Positions 1-8,430 are shown, counted from the first letter of the stretch. The stretch: 64,000 nt of DNA from DATBLE01 sp036555585 (GCA_036555585.1 DATBLE010000047.1:134200-198199); one strand, 5' to 3'. Program-made: numbers and translations. Notes: generated by a model from the sequence alone, not told the origin.

Positions 1-372
1 GTACTGGGCGTGCGTGTCATACGCGAGGTTCGGGTCGACTTCGATCGAGACGTATCCGTCTCGCCTGCCCGTCCGTTCCCACACCGGACGGAACAGGTCA
101 CACGCGGCGGCGACGTCCGCACATGCCAGCTCGAGGAACACCTCCTTCGCGTCGGACTGGCGCGGAAGCAATTCCTGCAGCTGCACGTCATAGGCGTCGC
201 CGCGGGCGATCGCCCTCTCGAAGATCGTCGGGTTCGAGGTGACCCCGACCACGGCGTCTTCGCGAATCAGCCGCGCGAGCTCCCCACTCCTGAGCAGGTC
301 TCGCGAGAGGTAGTCGATCCAGACCGACTGGCCCAGCTCGGCCAGCCGTTGCAGTTGGAGAGGCTCAGTCAC
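1..372 (-). CDS. tal: Transaldolase, N-terminal part (runs off left edge)
   Basis: Transaldolase moves a dihydroxyacetone unit between sugar phosphates in the non-oxidative pentose phosphate pathway. About 124 N-terminal residues are visible. They begin VTEPLQLQRLAELGQSVW and contain SRDLL and GVTSNPTIFERAI, the conserved N-terminal strand and loop of the family. The Schiff-base lysine lies beyond the window. The GTG start overlaps the stop of the upstream oxidoreductase gene by 8 bases, so the two are probably translationally coupled. The family assignment is secure; whether the full gene is a tal-pgi fusion cannot be told. Confidence 0.9.
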   Translation of the reverse strand, partial: MTEPLQLQRLAELGQSVWIDYLSRDLLRSGELARLIREDAVVGVTSNPTIFERAIARGDAYDVQLQELLPRQSDAKEVFLELACADVAAACDLFRPVWERTGRRDGYVSIEVDPNLAYDTHAQY

Positions 373-1540
373 GACCCACCTCCACGCCGAGCGCGCCTCT
401 CGTCACGGGCTTCCCGGCGCGGATCAGCTCGCGGGCGGCATCGACCTGACCGAATCGATTCCATAGCAGGACCCCGCGCGGCCGGTGCTCGCGGTCGACG
501 TAGTAGACCGTAGCCTCCGCGCCGAGGTCACTCCAGTCGCTGATTACCTCCAGCCTCGGGTCGAGCTCGCCGACCGCCTCGTAGCCGAGGTCGAACAGGT
601 CGGAGTAAAAGAACGGCAAGTGCTCGTAGGGCTCGTCGGCGCCGGCCATGTTCGCCCCCACCAAGCGGCCGTGGCTCTTGGCGTGGTCTTCGTGCTCGAC
701 GCGAAGCTCGCCGCCGAGCGTAGCGACCGGGAAGCGCGCGACGTCGCCGGCCGCGAACACGTCATCACGACCCCCGACGCGTCCGAGCACGTCGACGACG
801 ATGCCGTTCGCCACCGGCAGACCCGCCTCGGCAGCCAGCTCGACGCTCGGCTCGATCCCGAGCCCAGCCACGACCGCAGCCGTCTCGAGCATCCGCCCGT
901 CACCGAGCGTGACGCGGCCTTCCTCGATCCCGGTCACCGAAGCCCCGGCGACCACCTCGACACCGCGGTCGCGGTAATAGTCGTTGAGCGCCTTTGAAAT
1001 ATCGGCCGGGAAGATGCGCGCACCGATCCCCGCTTCGGGAAAGACCATCGTTACCGGGCGCCCGTTGAGGGCGAGGGCGGCGGCGATCTCCGAACCGATG
1101 AAACCGCCGCCGATCACGACGAAGCGGGCGCCGCCGTCGGCGAGCGCTCGCAGGCGCCGATAATCATCGAGCGTCCGGAAGTAGATCACCTCGTCGCCGC
1201 CGAACGGGAGCCGCCGGGTCCGGCCGCCGGTCGCGAGCAGCAACTTCTCATACGCATAGGTCGCACCGCGGTGATCGCGCGCCTCGTGCCGCTCCAGATC
1301 GAGTGCAACGATCCGACGGTCGAGCCGCAGCTCGACCCCGAGCTGCTCGGTGCCGCGCCAAATCGTGCCCTCGTCTGTTCCCTTCCAGAGCGCCTTCGAT
1401 AGCGGCGGTCGCGCGTAGGGCGAATGCGACTCGTCGCCGACCAGCACGATCGCACCGTCCGGGTCGAGCTCGCGGATCCCCTTACAAGCGGCATCGGCGG
1501 TCAGCCCGCCTCCCACGATCAGATAACGACTGGATTCCAT
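365..1540 (-). CDS. FAD-dependent pyridine nucleotide-disulfide oxidoreductase (ferredoxin/rubredoxin reductase type)
   Basis: A 391-residue flavoprotein. Seen: an N-terminal dinucleotide fold (VGGGLTADAA, residues 9-18), ARPPLSK near 43-49, a second NAD(P)-binding fold (VIGGGFIGSEIAAAL, 142-156) and the FAD-contacting VFAAGDVARF (261-270). This is the layout of AIF-like and ferredoxin/rubredoxin reductases that pass electrons from NAD(P)H to a small iron protein. No CxxxxC redox disulfide is present. The start at 1540 has an AGGGAGG-type ribosome site. It lies between folE and tal in one operon. A small zinc-ribbon/rubredoxin-like protein encoded upstream might be its partner, which is only an inference. 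Confidence 0.85.
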   Translation of the reverse strand: MESSRYLIVGGGLTADAACKGIRELDPDGAIVLVGDESHSPYARPPLSKALWKGTDEGTIWRGTEQLGVELRLDRRIVALDLERHEARDHRGATYAYEKLLLATGGRTRRLPFGGDEVIYFRTLDDYRRLRALADGGARFVVIGGGFIGSEIAAALALNGRPVTMVFPEAGIGARIFPADISKALNDYYRDRGVEVVAGASVTGIEEGRVTLGDGRMLETAAVVAGLGIEPSVELAAEAGLPVANGIVVDVLGRVGGRDDVFAAGDVARFPVATLGGELRVEHEDHAKSHGRLVGANMAGADEPYEHLPFFYSDLFDLGYEAVGELDPRLEVISDWSDLGAEATVYYVDREHRPRGVLLWNRFGQVDAARELIRAGKPVTRGALGVEVGRD

Positions 1541-1562
1541 CACTCGCCTCCCTGTCTCCCGC

Positions 1563-2273
1563 TCACGTCCACGGATTCCGGTTGTTGATCTCGGCCAGGA
1601 ACTCTCGGCGCAGCACCGGGTTCTCCGAGTAGCCACCACGCCACACGCTCGTCACCGTCTTCGAGTGCTCCTCGCGCACGCCGCGCATCTGCGTGCACAG
1701 ATGCACCGCCTCGACATGGACGCCCACCCCATGCGGCTCCATCAGCTCTGTCAGCGCGTCCGCGATCTGCTCCCCGAGTCGCTCCTGGACGGTGAAGCGA
1801 CGGGCAAGCAGCCGGACGAGCCGAGTCATCTTCGAGAGCCCGATGATGCGCTCGTGGGCGACATAGCCGACATGGACAAATCCGTGGAAGGGCAGCGCGT
1901 GGTGCTCACACAAGGAGTAAAAGGAGATGGGCCCTTCGATCACCTGGCTGACCAGGCAATCCGCATCGCAACGGCACTCAGTCGGGAACGCGGTCATCAA
2001 GTTTGGGTCGCCCTCGTAGCCCGCGGTCGCGTCGTACAGCGCCTTCAGGAATCGCTCAGTCGTCCGCTCAGTTCCCGGCATGCCGAGCTGCATCCCGAAT
2101 GCTTCGAAGATCTCCTCCATGTATCCCTGGAAGCGGTGCCAGTCGGCGCCATCGATCAGCCGCGGCGAGACCTGCTCCCATGCAGTCGCCTCCTCCGGGT
2201 CGATTGACAGCTGCGTCGGGGCCGGGGTCAGTCCCCCGCGTACCTCGGCCAACGCCTTTGAGGCCGACTGCAT
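1563..2273 (-). CDS. folE: GTP cyclohydrolase I
   Basis: Converts GTP to 7,8-dihydroneopterin triphosphate, the first step of tetrahydrofolate (and pterin) synthesis. The 236-residue product carries the zinc/catalytic motif CEHHALPFHG (122-131), the downstream cysteine in HLCTQMRGV (193), and a C-terminal EFLAEINNR. These match the family's zinc ligands and active-site residues. The chosen ATG at 2273 follows an AGAGGTGA ribosome site and sits 5 bases after the stop of the zinc-ribbon gene; a longer frame upstream lacks such a site. It is followed by the oxidoreductase and transaldolase genes on the same strand. Confidence 0.95.
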   Translation of the reverse strand: MQSASKALAEVRGGLTPAPTQLSIDPEEATAWEQVSPRLIDGADWHRFQGYMEEIFEAFGMQLGMPGTERTTERFLKALYDATAGYEGDPNLMTAFPTECRCDADCLVSQVIEGPISFYSLCEHHALPFHGFVHVGYVAHERIIGLSKMTRLVRLLARRFTVQERLGEQIADALTELMEPHGVGVHVEAVHLCTQMRGVREEHSKTVTSVWRGGYSENPVLRREFLAEINNRNPWT

Positions 2274-2278
2274 TCGAC

Positions 2279-2482
2279 TCACCTCTCCACTCCCCATGAA
2301 GATGGTGGCGAACCCGGTGCGTCGACCTCCCAGCCACCCCCGTGGCACATTGGGCAGTGGTCAGGAAAGCTCTCGACGACGCCCCCATATCCGCAACCGA
2401 CGCAACGAACCTCGAACCGCCGGCGTTGCGGCCCGCCTCGCTGCCGTTGGCCTTCGGCCGCTGACGCAAAAGCGACCATCGG
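2279..2482 (-). CDS. Small zinc-ribbon (rubredoxin-like) protein
   Basis: A 67-residue protein of unknown function. It has two cysteine pairs, RCVGCGYGG and HCPMCHGGGW, spaced as in rubredoxin-like or rubrerythrin C-terminal metal ribbons, so it probably binds one zinc or iron ion. It ends 5 bases before folE and looks like the first gene of the folE-oxidoreductase-tal operon. The ATG at 2482 is the only start that gives a compact protein. Metal identity is not visible in sequence, and an electron-carrier role with the downstream flavoprotein is possible but unproven. Confidence 0.6.
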   Translation of the reverse strand, partial: PMVAFASAAEGQRQRGGPQRRRFEVRCVGCGYGGVVESFPDHCPMCHGGGWEVDAPGSPPSSWGVER

Positions 2483-2958
2483 CCGCCTGTGGAGGCTTAG
2501 AGCTGAGCCCTTCAGTGCCTTGTTTTCTGTGCTCCAAATGACCGAGCCGGCCACCAGATTCTCCTCTATTCGCTTACCCCAAGATTGGTCTAGCTCGACA
2601 CTCACCGGTATCGGGCGAAAACCCCATCCCGTTGGTGTCAAGGCACCAGGCGGTCGCCTACCTGTCGGACGGCCATCCGGATGAGGCTCAGGAATGGGGT
2701 GCAGACCCGATAGAGCGGCGTGCACTCATCGGCGACCCTCCTGAGTGCGATGACGGCGTAAGCGAGCGGATATCCCAAGGCCTCACGGCCGCCGTCTCAC
2801 ATACTCACGGGATGAACCGCAGCGAGGAGGCACGGGCAGCCAGGAATTCGGCGGTCGCGCGCGCGGAAGGGTCGTTGGTGTCTCCCGAAGGAAGCGGTCA
2901 AGGGTGTCGGTACGGGCGGCGTGTCGGCCAGGTGGACAGAGCGGCGCGTCTGACGAGC
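2483..2958. other. Gene-poor stretch at the left edge of the mobile region
   Basis: About 476 bases between the folE operon and the methyltransferase stub. Open frames here are short or lack family resemblance, ribosome sites and conserved motifs. The left boundary of the inserted element should lie here or just downstream, but I could not see a copy of the tRNA-Val 3' end that would mark it. The folE-operon promoter must also lie in the part next to 2482. Confidence 0.4.
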
Positions 2959-3243
2959 TCACCGTCGCCCCATGCGGCGCCCGGCCAGGGACTGCCAGGT
3001 GTCATTCAGGTCGCTTTCAAGCGGCCCCCGCTCGCACAAGAGTTCGGTCGTGTGCCCGGCCCGGTGCAAGCCGAGTTCGATGCCGCCTATACCTGCGAAC
3101 AGACCTGCGACACGCAGACCGCCAGCCGCGTCGGCGTGTGGCACCACCGTCTCTCCCAGGTCAGTATCGAGAGCGGACAGGACGTCTTGTCCTCGGCTCG
3201 GACGGTTCGGTGCGACCTCAGAATCCTGGGGTTGCCGGGCCAT
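2959..3243 (-). pseudogene. 5' fragment of a DNA (cytosine-5) methyltransferase
   Basis: The first ~70 residues end in RVAGLFAGIGGIELGLHRAG followed by ELLCE. This is motif I (S-adenosylmethionine-binding FxGxGG) of C5 DNA methyltransferases with its N-terminal approach. After that the frame runs into about 23 unrelated residues and stops; the catalytic PC motif, ENV motif and target-recognition domain are missing. The ATG shares a base with the integrase stop (TGATG), so the stub sits exactly downstream of int. It reads as a truncated gene, either cut by a deletion at the element edge or by insertion. Confidence 0.6.
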
Positions 3244-4457
3244 CAGCGGCCGAACCCGGCCTCGACGAGCTTCGCTGCCGCGGCCTTGCAGCCGTCGTCT
3301 GCGAGACCGGCGTAGATCTGGGCCGTGACACCGGCGTTCGCGTGGCGGGCAAGCGCTGCCGTCTCGGCTAGCGAGAGGCCGCTGTCCAGCGCGAGCGCGA
3401 CGTAGGAGTGACGGAGGTCGTGCAGCCCGACCGGCTGTCGGCCCTCGCGGTTGAGACCGGCGGCGTCCCCGGCGGCATGGACGGCGCGCAGTGCGTTCCG
3501 CCGCGACTGTGGCTTGCCACGGGCGGTCGTGAAGACGAATGCGTCAGCGTGGACAAGGCGCAGCTGGCGGGAAGCCTGTCTGGCGCGGTGGGCGTAGAGC
3601 TCGCGCGCGAGCGCGGGGAGGAGCGGCACGGTCGCTTCGCTCGCGCGAGTCTTCGCCGGCACGCGCGTCCCGTCGGGTCCGAGCTGGCCGCTGACCGTGA
3701 GCATCAATCCGCCGAAGTCGACGTCGCGCCAGCGCAGCCCGAGAACCTCGGATGCCCGTAGCCCAGCGTAGGCGCAGGTCGCCGCAACCGGCCTGAAGGT
3801 ATCGGACAGCTCGCCGAGGAGCTTCCGCACCTCGGCCGCATCGAGATATCTCGGCTCGGTCAGCCTGGCGGTGCCAGGCCGGTCGTCCCGGTCGAGATCC
3901 CGCACGGGGTTCCGTTCGGCCAGGCCTCCCTTCACGGCGAACCGGAAGAGGCCGGAGACGATGCCAATCACGCTCGTGACCGTGCCTGGGGCAAGCCCTG
4001 CTCCTCCGACCCGATCGACGAGCCGGCGCACGTCGGCGACCGTGACGTCGGCGACCGGCCGCAGGCCGAGCTCGGGGATGACGTGGCGCTCGAGCCGCTG
4101 CCGGTACAGCGCGACCGTCCGCGCGGAGTAGCGCCGCCGGGCGTCGCGGTGTCCGACGCGGCTGCCGAGGTGGGCGAGCCAGCAGGCCGCGACCTCCCCG
4201 ACAGTCGGCGACGTCGCGGGGGACCGGTGTGGCTCCCCGCGCGCGTAGTCAACCTGGAGCGCGCGGATCTCCGCGATCGCGTCTGTCTTGGTCTTCGCCT
4301 CTAGGCGGTGGCGGCGTACTTTGGCCCCGAGCCGTACGGCGGCGTCATAGACGATGCGCCCGTCGACGAGCCTACGTTCGTAGAGACCCGGAATACGCCG
4401 ATTCCCGGTATAGACGGGCCGCCGGGAAAGCGAGCCGTGCAACGATGCCTGTGTCAC
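3243..4457 (-). CDS. Tyrosine recombinase / phage-type integrase
   Basis: Site-specific recombinase expected to integrate and excise the surrounding element. Seen in the 404-residue product: an N-terminal arm-binding region, a SAM-like core-binding domain (about 85-185, with SARTVALYRQRLERHV) and a catalytic domain with AGLRASEVLGLRW (Arg234), LHDLRHS (His346, Arg349), ARHAN (His372) and AQIYAGL (Tyr382). All catalytic residues are present, so it is probably active. The GTG at 4457 is preferred because AGGAGGT stands 9 bases upstream; a longer in-frame extension has no such site. An HTH gene lies just upstream, as is usual for int-xis pairs. Confidence 0.93.
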   Translation of the reverse strand: MTQASLHGSLSRRPVYTGNRRIPGLYERRLVDGRIVYDAAVRLGAKVRRHRLEAKTKTDAIAEIRALQVDYARGEPHRSPATSPTVGEVAACWLAHLGSRVGHRDARRRYSARTVALYRQRLERHVIPELGLRPVADVTVADVRRLVDRVGGAGLAPGTVTSVIGIVSGLFRFAVKGGLAERNPVRDLDRDDRPGTARLTEPRYLDAAEVRKLLGELSDTFRPVAATCAYAGLRASEVLGLRWRDVDFGGLMLTVSGQLGPDGTRVPAKTRASEATVPLLPALARELYAHRARQASRQLRLVHADAFVFTTARGKPQSRRNALRAVHAAGDAAGLNREGRQPVGLHDLRHSYVALALDSGLSLAETAALARHANAGVTAQIYAGLADDGCKAAAAKLVEAGFGR

Positions 4458-4542
4458 GGGAGTTGCACCTCCTGTGGCCGGGCCTCGGGCGGCTACCACC
4501 GCGCCGGGGCCATATGTCGGATTGCGCCGTATGGTACTCCCT

Positions 4543-4821
4543 TCATCCGAGCTGGTCCACAGACGCGGCTGACACGTACAGTCGGCGTCCCTGGCGGCGA
4601 TGCTCGAGGCGACCGCGGGAGCACCGCATCCTGATCGCGTCAGTGCTGCACCCAAGGAGTTCGGCTGCTTCCGAGACCGTCAACCACTTCCGAGCCGGCT
4701 GCGAGGACGGACGCGCGACATCCAGCGACGCAAGCAGCGCGTGAAGCTCGGCCAAAAGCTGAGCATCGCTGCGCAGCGCGGCGATCAGCGCGCGTACCAG
4801 CTCATACTCGAGGCCGGTCAC
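4543..4821 (-). CDS. Excisionase-like helix-turn-helix protein
   Basis: A 92-residue protein with a C-terminal MerR/excisionase-type winged helix: WLTVSEAAELLGCSTDAIRM then RGRLEHRRQGRRLYV. The N-terminal half is a short helical segment (LVRALIAALRSDAQLLAEL). Such proteins bend DNA at attachment sites or act as small regulators. It ends 85 bases before int and follows the RepA-like gene, all on the same strand. The GTG at 4821 has a GGAGAT ribosome site; upstream sequence in frame looks non-coding. Excisionase rather than repressor is inferred from position. Confidence 0.75.
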   Translation of the reverse strand: MTGLEYELVRALIAALRSDAQLLAELHALLASLDVARPSSQPARKWLTVSEAAELLGCSTDAIRMRCSRGRLEHRRQGRRLYVSAASVDQLG

Positions 4822-4998
4822 ACCATCTCCGCGAAACGCGGCCGCACTCCTCGCGCCTGCGGGAGCCACTTTCGATCTCCGCTGCGTTGTCGATTGCGAA
4901 TTTTTCTCGCGTCGAACGAGCGGGGTATCCGCAGGCGGCGGCTCACGGCTGCACGCCACCCCATCCCCCCGAGGATTGGTTGCGAGTGTGGATCCGGG

Positions 4999-6150
4999 TC
5001 ACCGGAAGGCCTCTTGGCGTTCCACTTCGAGACCTTCTTCGGTGCGTGCGAGCTCCTCGAGCCAGTCCTCCTCGGCGAGGCAATTCGAGACCACCGCACC
5101 GGGGGGACGGTGGTGGTTCCCTTGGTGGCTCTCTAAAGAGAGACCACCTACGGGAGAACCACTCACGTCCCATAGTGGTTCCGGGTGGTCCGGGTGGTTC
5201 TCAGCGCTTGAGACCACCCAAAGTTTGGAGTTGTTCGCGCCCGGTTGGAACGAAAAGCGAGGGTCGTTCTTGAGGATCTCGGTGACGCGCGCCTTACCGG
5301 CGCCGATGCCCTTGACCACAGCGTTGCCAGTGGAGTTGGGGTTCTGCTCGAGCCAGGCTTGGATCTCAGCGGTGAGGTCGCGTTCGTGGTCGGCGTTCGG
5401 GTCACGGCGGTAGCCATGTTCGCGGTCGAAGAGGAGGCCCCATTTGGCGCCGACCTCGAGATCTCCGTCTCGGTCCTTGAAGAAGTGCAGGTGCGCGTAT
5501 CCGCGGCTGGCCCGTGTGATGCCGACCACGACCTCGGCGCCGCGGACGTACGCGCTCGAGCCGAAGATGTCGTGGATCGACAACCGCGAGCCGGCAAGAG
5601 GCTTGCGTAGGTGGACGGGAAGGATCAGCGCGAATCGGTCACGCTCGCGCCAGGCGTCGAAGATGCGCATCAGCTGCTTGGCAGCGAACTCGTCGTTCGA
5701 GTCGCCGGCGTGCAGTTTGTAGAGGGGGTCGAAGACGACCACGTCATAGCCGGCACCGTTGAGCAGCGAGTCCAGCTCCTTGGCTGTTTCGACATCGATG
5801 TCGAGGCTGAGCCCGTCAGGGAGCCGGAGATAGTGGACGTCATCAGAGTCCGCGAGGCCGGTTTCGCGGAGGCGCCGCTTGATCGTTCGGAGGCCTTGCT
5901 CGGCGTCGATGATCAGCGCCTGGGGTCGGTAATCCGGCATCGGTCGTTGCCAGCCGAGGAATGACTCGCCGGTGACAATCACCTTGACGATCTGCAGCGT
6001 GAGCGTGGTCTTGCCTTCGCCTGTGTGGCCTCCTATGACGATGCGCTGGCCGGCGACGGCCAGATCGCCGAGCAGCCTGTCCTCGTCCGGCGGGTCAGGG
6101 AGCTCACACAATTCCCGCGCGGTCTCGATGCTGAAGCGGTCGTCGCTCAC
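4999..6150 (-). CDS. RepA-like AAA ATPase (AAA_25 family), element replication protein
   Basis: A 383-residue ATPase related to plasmid/phage RepA helicases. Seen: Walker A GGHTGEGKTTL (40-50), IIDAEQG (80-86), Walker B VVVFDPLYKL (137-146), PVHLRKP (178-184) and GSSAYVRGAEVVV (198-210), followed by a C-terminal winged-helix-like segment. Such proteins form ring-shaped helicases that start replication of plasmids and integrative elements. The gene overlaps the preceding 60-residue gene by ATGA and precedes the HTH and int genes. Its presence means the element may replicate after excision. The very C-terminus is rich in charged residues and not assignable. Confidence 0.85.
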   Translation of the reverse strand: MSDDRFSIETARELCELPDPPDEDRLLGDLAVAGQRIVIGGHTGEGKTTLTLQIVKVIVTGESFLGWQRPMPDYRPQALIIDAEQGLRTIKRRLRETGLADSDDVHYLRLPDGLSLDIDVETAKELDSLLNGAGYDVVVFDPLYKLHAGDSNDEFAAKQLMRIFDAWRERDRFALILPVHLRKPLAGSRLSIHDIFGSSAYVRGAEVVVGITRASRGYAHLHFFKDRDGDLEVGAKWGLLFDREHGYRRDPNADHERDLTAEIQAWLEQNPNSTGNAVVKGIGAGKARVTEILKNDPRFSFQPGANNSKLWVVSSAENHPDHPEPLWDVSGSPVGGLSLESHQGNHHRPPGAVVSNCLAEEDWLEELARTEEGLEVERQEAFR

Positions 6151-6329
6151 GCCGCCTCCTCGAGTACGACGAGCGTCTCCGCGATGTCCGATTCCAGGTC
6201 GAGGAGAAGTACGTAGGCACTCTCCGTGTCGCCCACCTCGAGTTCTTCCTGCGTCGCGACGACACGCGTCAGCGCGTTGCGGAGCATGACGCGGCCGAGG
6301 TCGCTGCTATGTTGTGATCGAGAGGACAT
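6147..6329 (-). CDS. Small hypothetical protein
   Basis: A 60-residue acidic protein, ending LLLDLESDIAETLVVLEEAA, with no recognised family. Its stop overlaps the start of the RepA-like gene by four bases (ATGA), which is the best evidence that it is translated. An internal ATG at 6287 would give a 46-residue form. It sits between the two element HTH genes and may be a small accessory or regulatory protein; nothing more can be said. Confidence 0.5.
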   Translation of the reverse strand: MSSRSQHSSDLGRVMLRNALTRVVATQEELEVGDTESAYVLLLDLESDIAETLVVLEEAA

Positions 6330-6368
6330 TGCTGTTGGCGGGAGGCGCTTCGGGGCGCCTTTCGTCGT

Positions 6369-6584
6369 TCATCGGCTGGCCTCTCGATGGGTCTGGAGAT
6401 ACTCCTCGACGTCTTCCACGCGGAAGCGCATTCGCTCGCCAACTCGGAAGGTCGGGAGAGCACCGGACTCCACGAGCCTGTAGACGCTGTCACGCGAGAT
6501 CGCGAAGTGGTGGGCGACGTCGTTGATCGTGAGTAGCTGCGTCGTCGTGCGCCTGCCGTAACGTGCCTGCGGATGGAGGGACAT
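6369..6584 (-). CDS. Excisionase/MerR-type helix-turn-helix protein
   Basis: A 71-residue protein consisting almost entirely of an excisionase-family winged helix: LLTINDVAHHFAISRDSVYR, then LVESGALPTFRVGERMRFR and VEDVEEYLQTH. This is the classic Xis/HTH_17 pattern. It starts the leftward gene run (HTH, small protein, RepA, HTH, int) and is transcribed divergently from the gene at 6657, so the short intergenic space probably holds the element's control region. With the HTH protein at 4543-4821 the element has two such proteins; one may be the excisionase and the other a regulator. Confidence 0.85.
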   Translation of the reverse strand: MSLHPQARYGRRTTTQLLTINDVAHHFAISRDSVYRLVESGALPTFRVGERMRFRVEDVEEYLQTHREASR

Positions 6585-6656
6585 GCCGCAAGCAAAGCGG
6601 CGACCGAAGAGCCGCGTGTTGCGTTCGATGTTGCATCGAGGCGCCGATGGAAAGGC

Positions 6657-7151
6657 ATGGCCGCGACCGACGTCAGGAACTCGACCTGGCTAGAGGCGCC
6701 TGAACTTCCGTGGCCACTCCGTTTCGACTTCGCCAACGTCGAAGAGGACGACGGCCAGATCCGCCGGATCCTCGTAGGCGCGGAGATCGGACGGCCAATC
6801 GCCCCGGGCGAGGAAGGCGACTTCGAGCTGACGATGTCCCGTCTCGCGATCATCACGGAGAACTTCGCTCGCTACAGGCAGATGGCCGAGCTGCTGCTCA
6901 TCCCGACCGACGAAAACCGCAAGGCGGCCGCTGGAACACGGAGTGCCATGCGCCGGCGTCGAAGTGACAAGTTGACCGACGATTACCTCGTCGGTCTCGT
7001 CGCAGAGTGGCGAGAGCGCCGCGACAGTAAGAACGCGATGTACGACCTCGCTCAATCACGTAATCGTCACCGCGTTACGATCCGGAAGCAGCTCGAAGAG
7101 GCGGAGCGTCGCGGTTTCGTGCCCGAGGGTCTGCCTCACCGCGCGGCCTAG
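6657..7151 (+). CDS. Hypothetical element protein
   Basis: A 164-residue protein without a recognised domain. The middle is a well-formed helical segment (LTMSRLAIITENFARYRQM), and the C-terminal third (LTDDYLVGLVAEWRERRDSK, later RVTIRKQLEEAERRGFV) looks like a short winged-helix or coiled segment, as in actinobacterial phage and element proteins. The start is uncertain: ATG 6657 leaves a spacer from the divergent HTH gene, while ATG 6573 would overlap it. Codon use is normal and the reading frame is intact. Confidence 0.6.
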   Translation: MAATDVRNSTWLEAPELPWPLRFDFANVEEDDGQIRRILVGAEIGRPIAPGEEGDFELTMSRLAIITENFARYRQMAELLLIPTDENRKAAAGTRSAMRRRRSDKLTDDYLVGLVAEWRERRDSKNAMYDLAQSRNRHRVTIRKQLEEAERRGFVPEGLPHRAA

Positions 7152-7346
7152 CCAAGGCAACACACAACGCAACACGGTAAGCCGGCGAGCAACCGACGAT
7201 GAAAGTCGTGCTCGACGGTTCAGGAAGCCGCGGTGCATGCCACCGGGAAGACTGGCGTGATGTACCGCGAGGGGGGCGCGATTTTTTAGCGTGCGCACCA
7301 GCGTTCACCCCGCACTTTGGATTTCCCCCCCCGATGGCAAGATCCG

Positions 7347-7856
7347 GTGAGAACTAGCCCGTTGAAGACTTGTGAGAGATGTAATAGGGCGTTTTCGCCC
7401 CGGAGCAACCGGCAGAAATGGTGCCGAGGTTGCCGGCCAGTGGTCGACGACGAGCAGCGGGCTTGTGGCCGGTCGGGGCGGGGCTGGTTGGGGTTCCGGC
7501 CGGAGCAGCGAATCTGCGCGAGTTGCGGTCGCGTGTACACCGCCCATGCCGAGCACGCACGCTTTTGCAGCGACACGTGCCGGGCTCGAGCGGCGCAGCC
7601 GCGGCATCGGTTGCTGTACACGCCAGCTCATCGGGCGCGGCGGAAGGCGGCGGAGCCTCTGGTTCTGTCGGGGCGGGCGCGGTGTGCGCGCGGCGCGGCC
7701 TGCCGGTGGGCGGAGGTCGTCGACGGTCAGATGGTCGGCGGGTTGATCCTTTCGGGGCAGGCTTGGGATTTGGGGCACGCGGACGGGATAAGCGTCGGAG
7801 GGCCCGAACACAGCGCCTGCAACCGGGCTACGGCGACGTGGGGAAGGGCGTCGTGA
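7347..7856 (+). CDS. HNH-type endonuclease with N-terminal zinc finger
   Basis: About 169 residues. The N-terminus has cysteine pairs (TCERCNRAF, WCRGCR, ICASCGRVY, FCSDTC) that look like one or two zinc knuckles. The C-terminus has RCARGAACRWAEVV, then WDLGHADG and GGPEHSACNRATA, the pattern of actinobacteriophage HNH nucleases in which the His and the final N/R-containing helix form the metal site. It likely nicks or cuts DNA. The start is unclear: GTG 7347 gives the shortest protein including the first CxxC; a TTG at 7317 is also open. It overlaps the next gene by GTGA. Confidence 0.65.
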   Translation: MRTSPLKTCERCNRAFSPRSNRQKWCRGCRPVVDDEQRACGRSGRGWLGFRPEQRICASCGRVYTAHAEHARFCSDTCRARAAQPRHRLLYTPAHRARRKAAEPLVLSGRARCARGAACRWAEVVDGQMVGGLILSGQAWDLGHADGISVGGPEHSACNRATATWGRAS

Positions 7857-8188
7857 GTCGCTCAGGGGGCGCTGTGATGTGCTGGGGCGGGTCGAAGCTC
7901 ATCTTCTCGATCGGCTGGACGGAGCCGCTGGCGGATTGGGACTCCGGGTTCACGGTGCTGTTCGACGACGCGCCCGACCCCGACGAACTCGGTCCGGATC
8001 CGACCAAGCATCCGGGGATCCGCCTTGTCCACCTCGGCTGCCTGCTCGAAGACCACCCGGAGATCGGCGTCGGTCTCGACATCGCCCGGAAGCATCGCGT
8101 TGTGGACCTGGACGATGCCGGTAGGTGGGTCGCCGGCGATGTGAGCCGGCCCGAAATCGAAACGGGGCTGAGCTCTGCCGACCCGTGA
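7853..8188 (+). CDS. Hypothetical protein
   Basis: About 111 residues of unknown function, acidic, with FDDAPDPDELGPDP in the middle and HRVVDLDDAGRWVAGDV near the end. The GTG at 7853 overlaps the stop of the HNH gene (GTGA) and has AAGGG upstream; an ATG at 7877 also has a good AGGGGG site. No signal peptide or membrane segment is seen. Its coupling to the HNH gene suggests a shared role, but the family is not recognised. Confidence 0.5.
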   Translation: MSRSGGAVMCWGGSKLIFSIGWTEPLADWDSGFTVLFDDAPDPDELGPDPTKHPGIRLVHLGCLLEDHPEIGVGLDIARKHRVVDLDDAGRWVAGDVSRPEIETGLSSADP

Positions 8189-8192
8189 CTCA

Positions 8193-8430
8193 CTACCTGG
8201 CGGCGGCAGCTTTTTCTAGTTGGCGACGCATCGACGCGACCTCGAGCGGGTAGCGCCAGTAGGCCCTGTTTCGTCTTGCAGCCACGCTCGCCGGGGCGGT
8301 AGTGGCCGCACACGATCCTGACCCCCGCCGCGTGAATCCGGCCTTGGAGTTCCGCGTAGCCGCCATGGGGCCGCCGCGTAAATGAGCTCGAGCGCGAGCC
8401 GCTGAGATCCGACGAGTGCGGTCGGTCACC
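8193..8430 (-). pseudogene. Frameshifted small gene remnant
   Basis: Two adjoining minus-strand frames read like one protein: the upstream frame gives GGYAELQGRIHAAGVRIVCG then HYRPGERGCKTK, and near 8270 the sense continues in another frame as AYWRYPLEVASMRRQLEKA and stops at 8193. Neither half alone is a convincing gene; joined, they look like a decayed element protein. No family is recognised. The upstream limit is uncertain because no start codon is evident. Confidence 0.3.

Noticed and set aside
10..513. Plus-strand frame at the left edge
   Set aside because: It is antisense to the transaldolase gene, whose minus-strand translation matches the family clearly.
2483..3243. A left attachment-site copy of the tRNA-Val 3' end
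   Set aside because: I compared the tRNA 3' half with this region by eye and saw no match longer than a few bases. A computed search would settle it.
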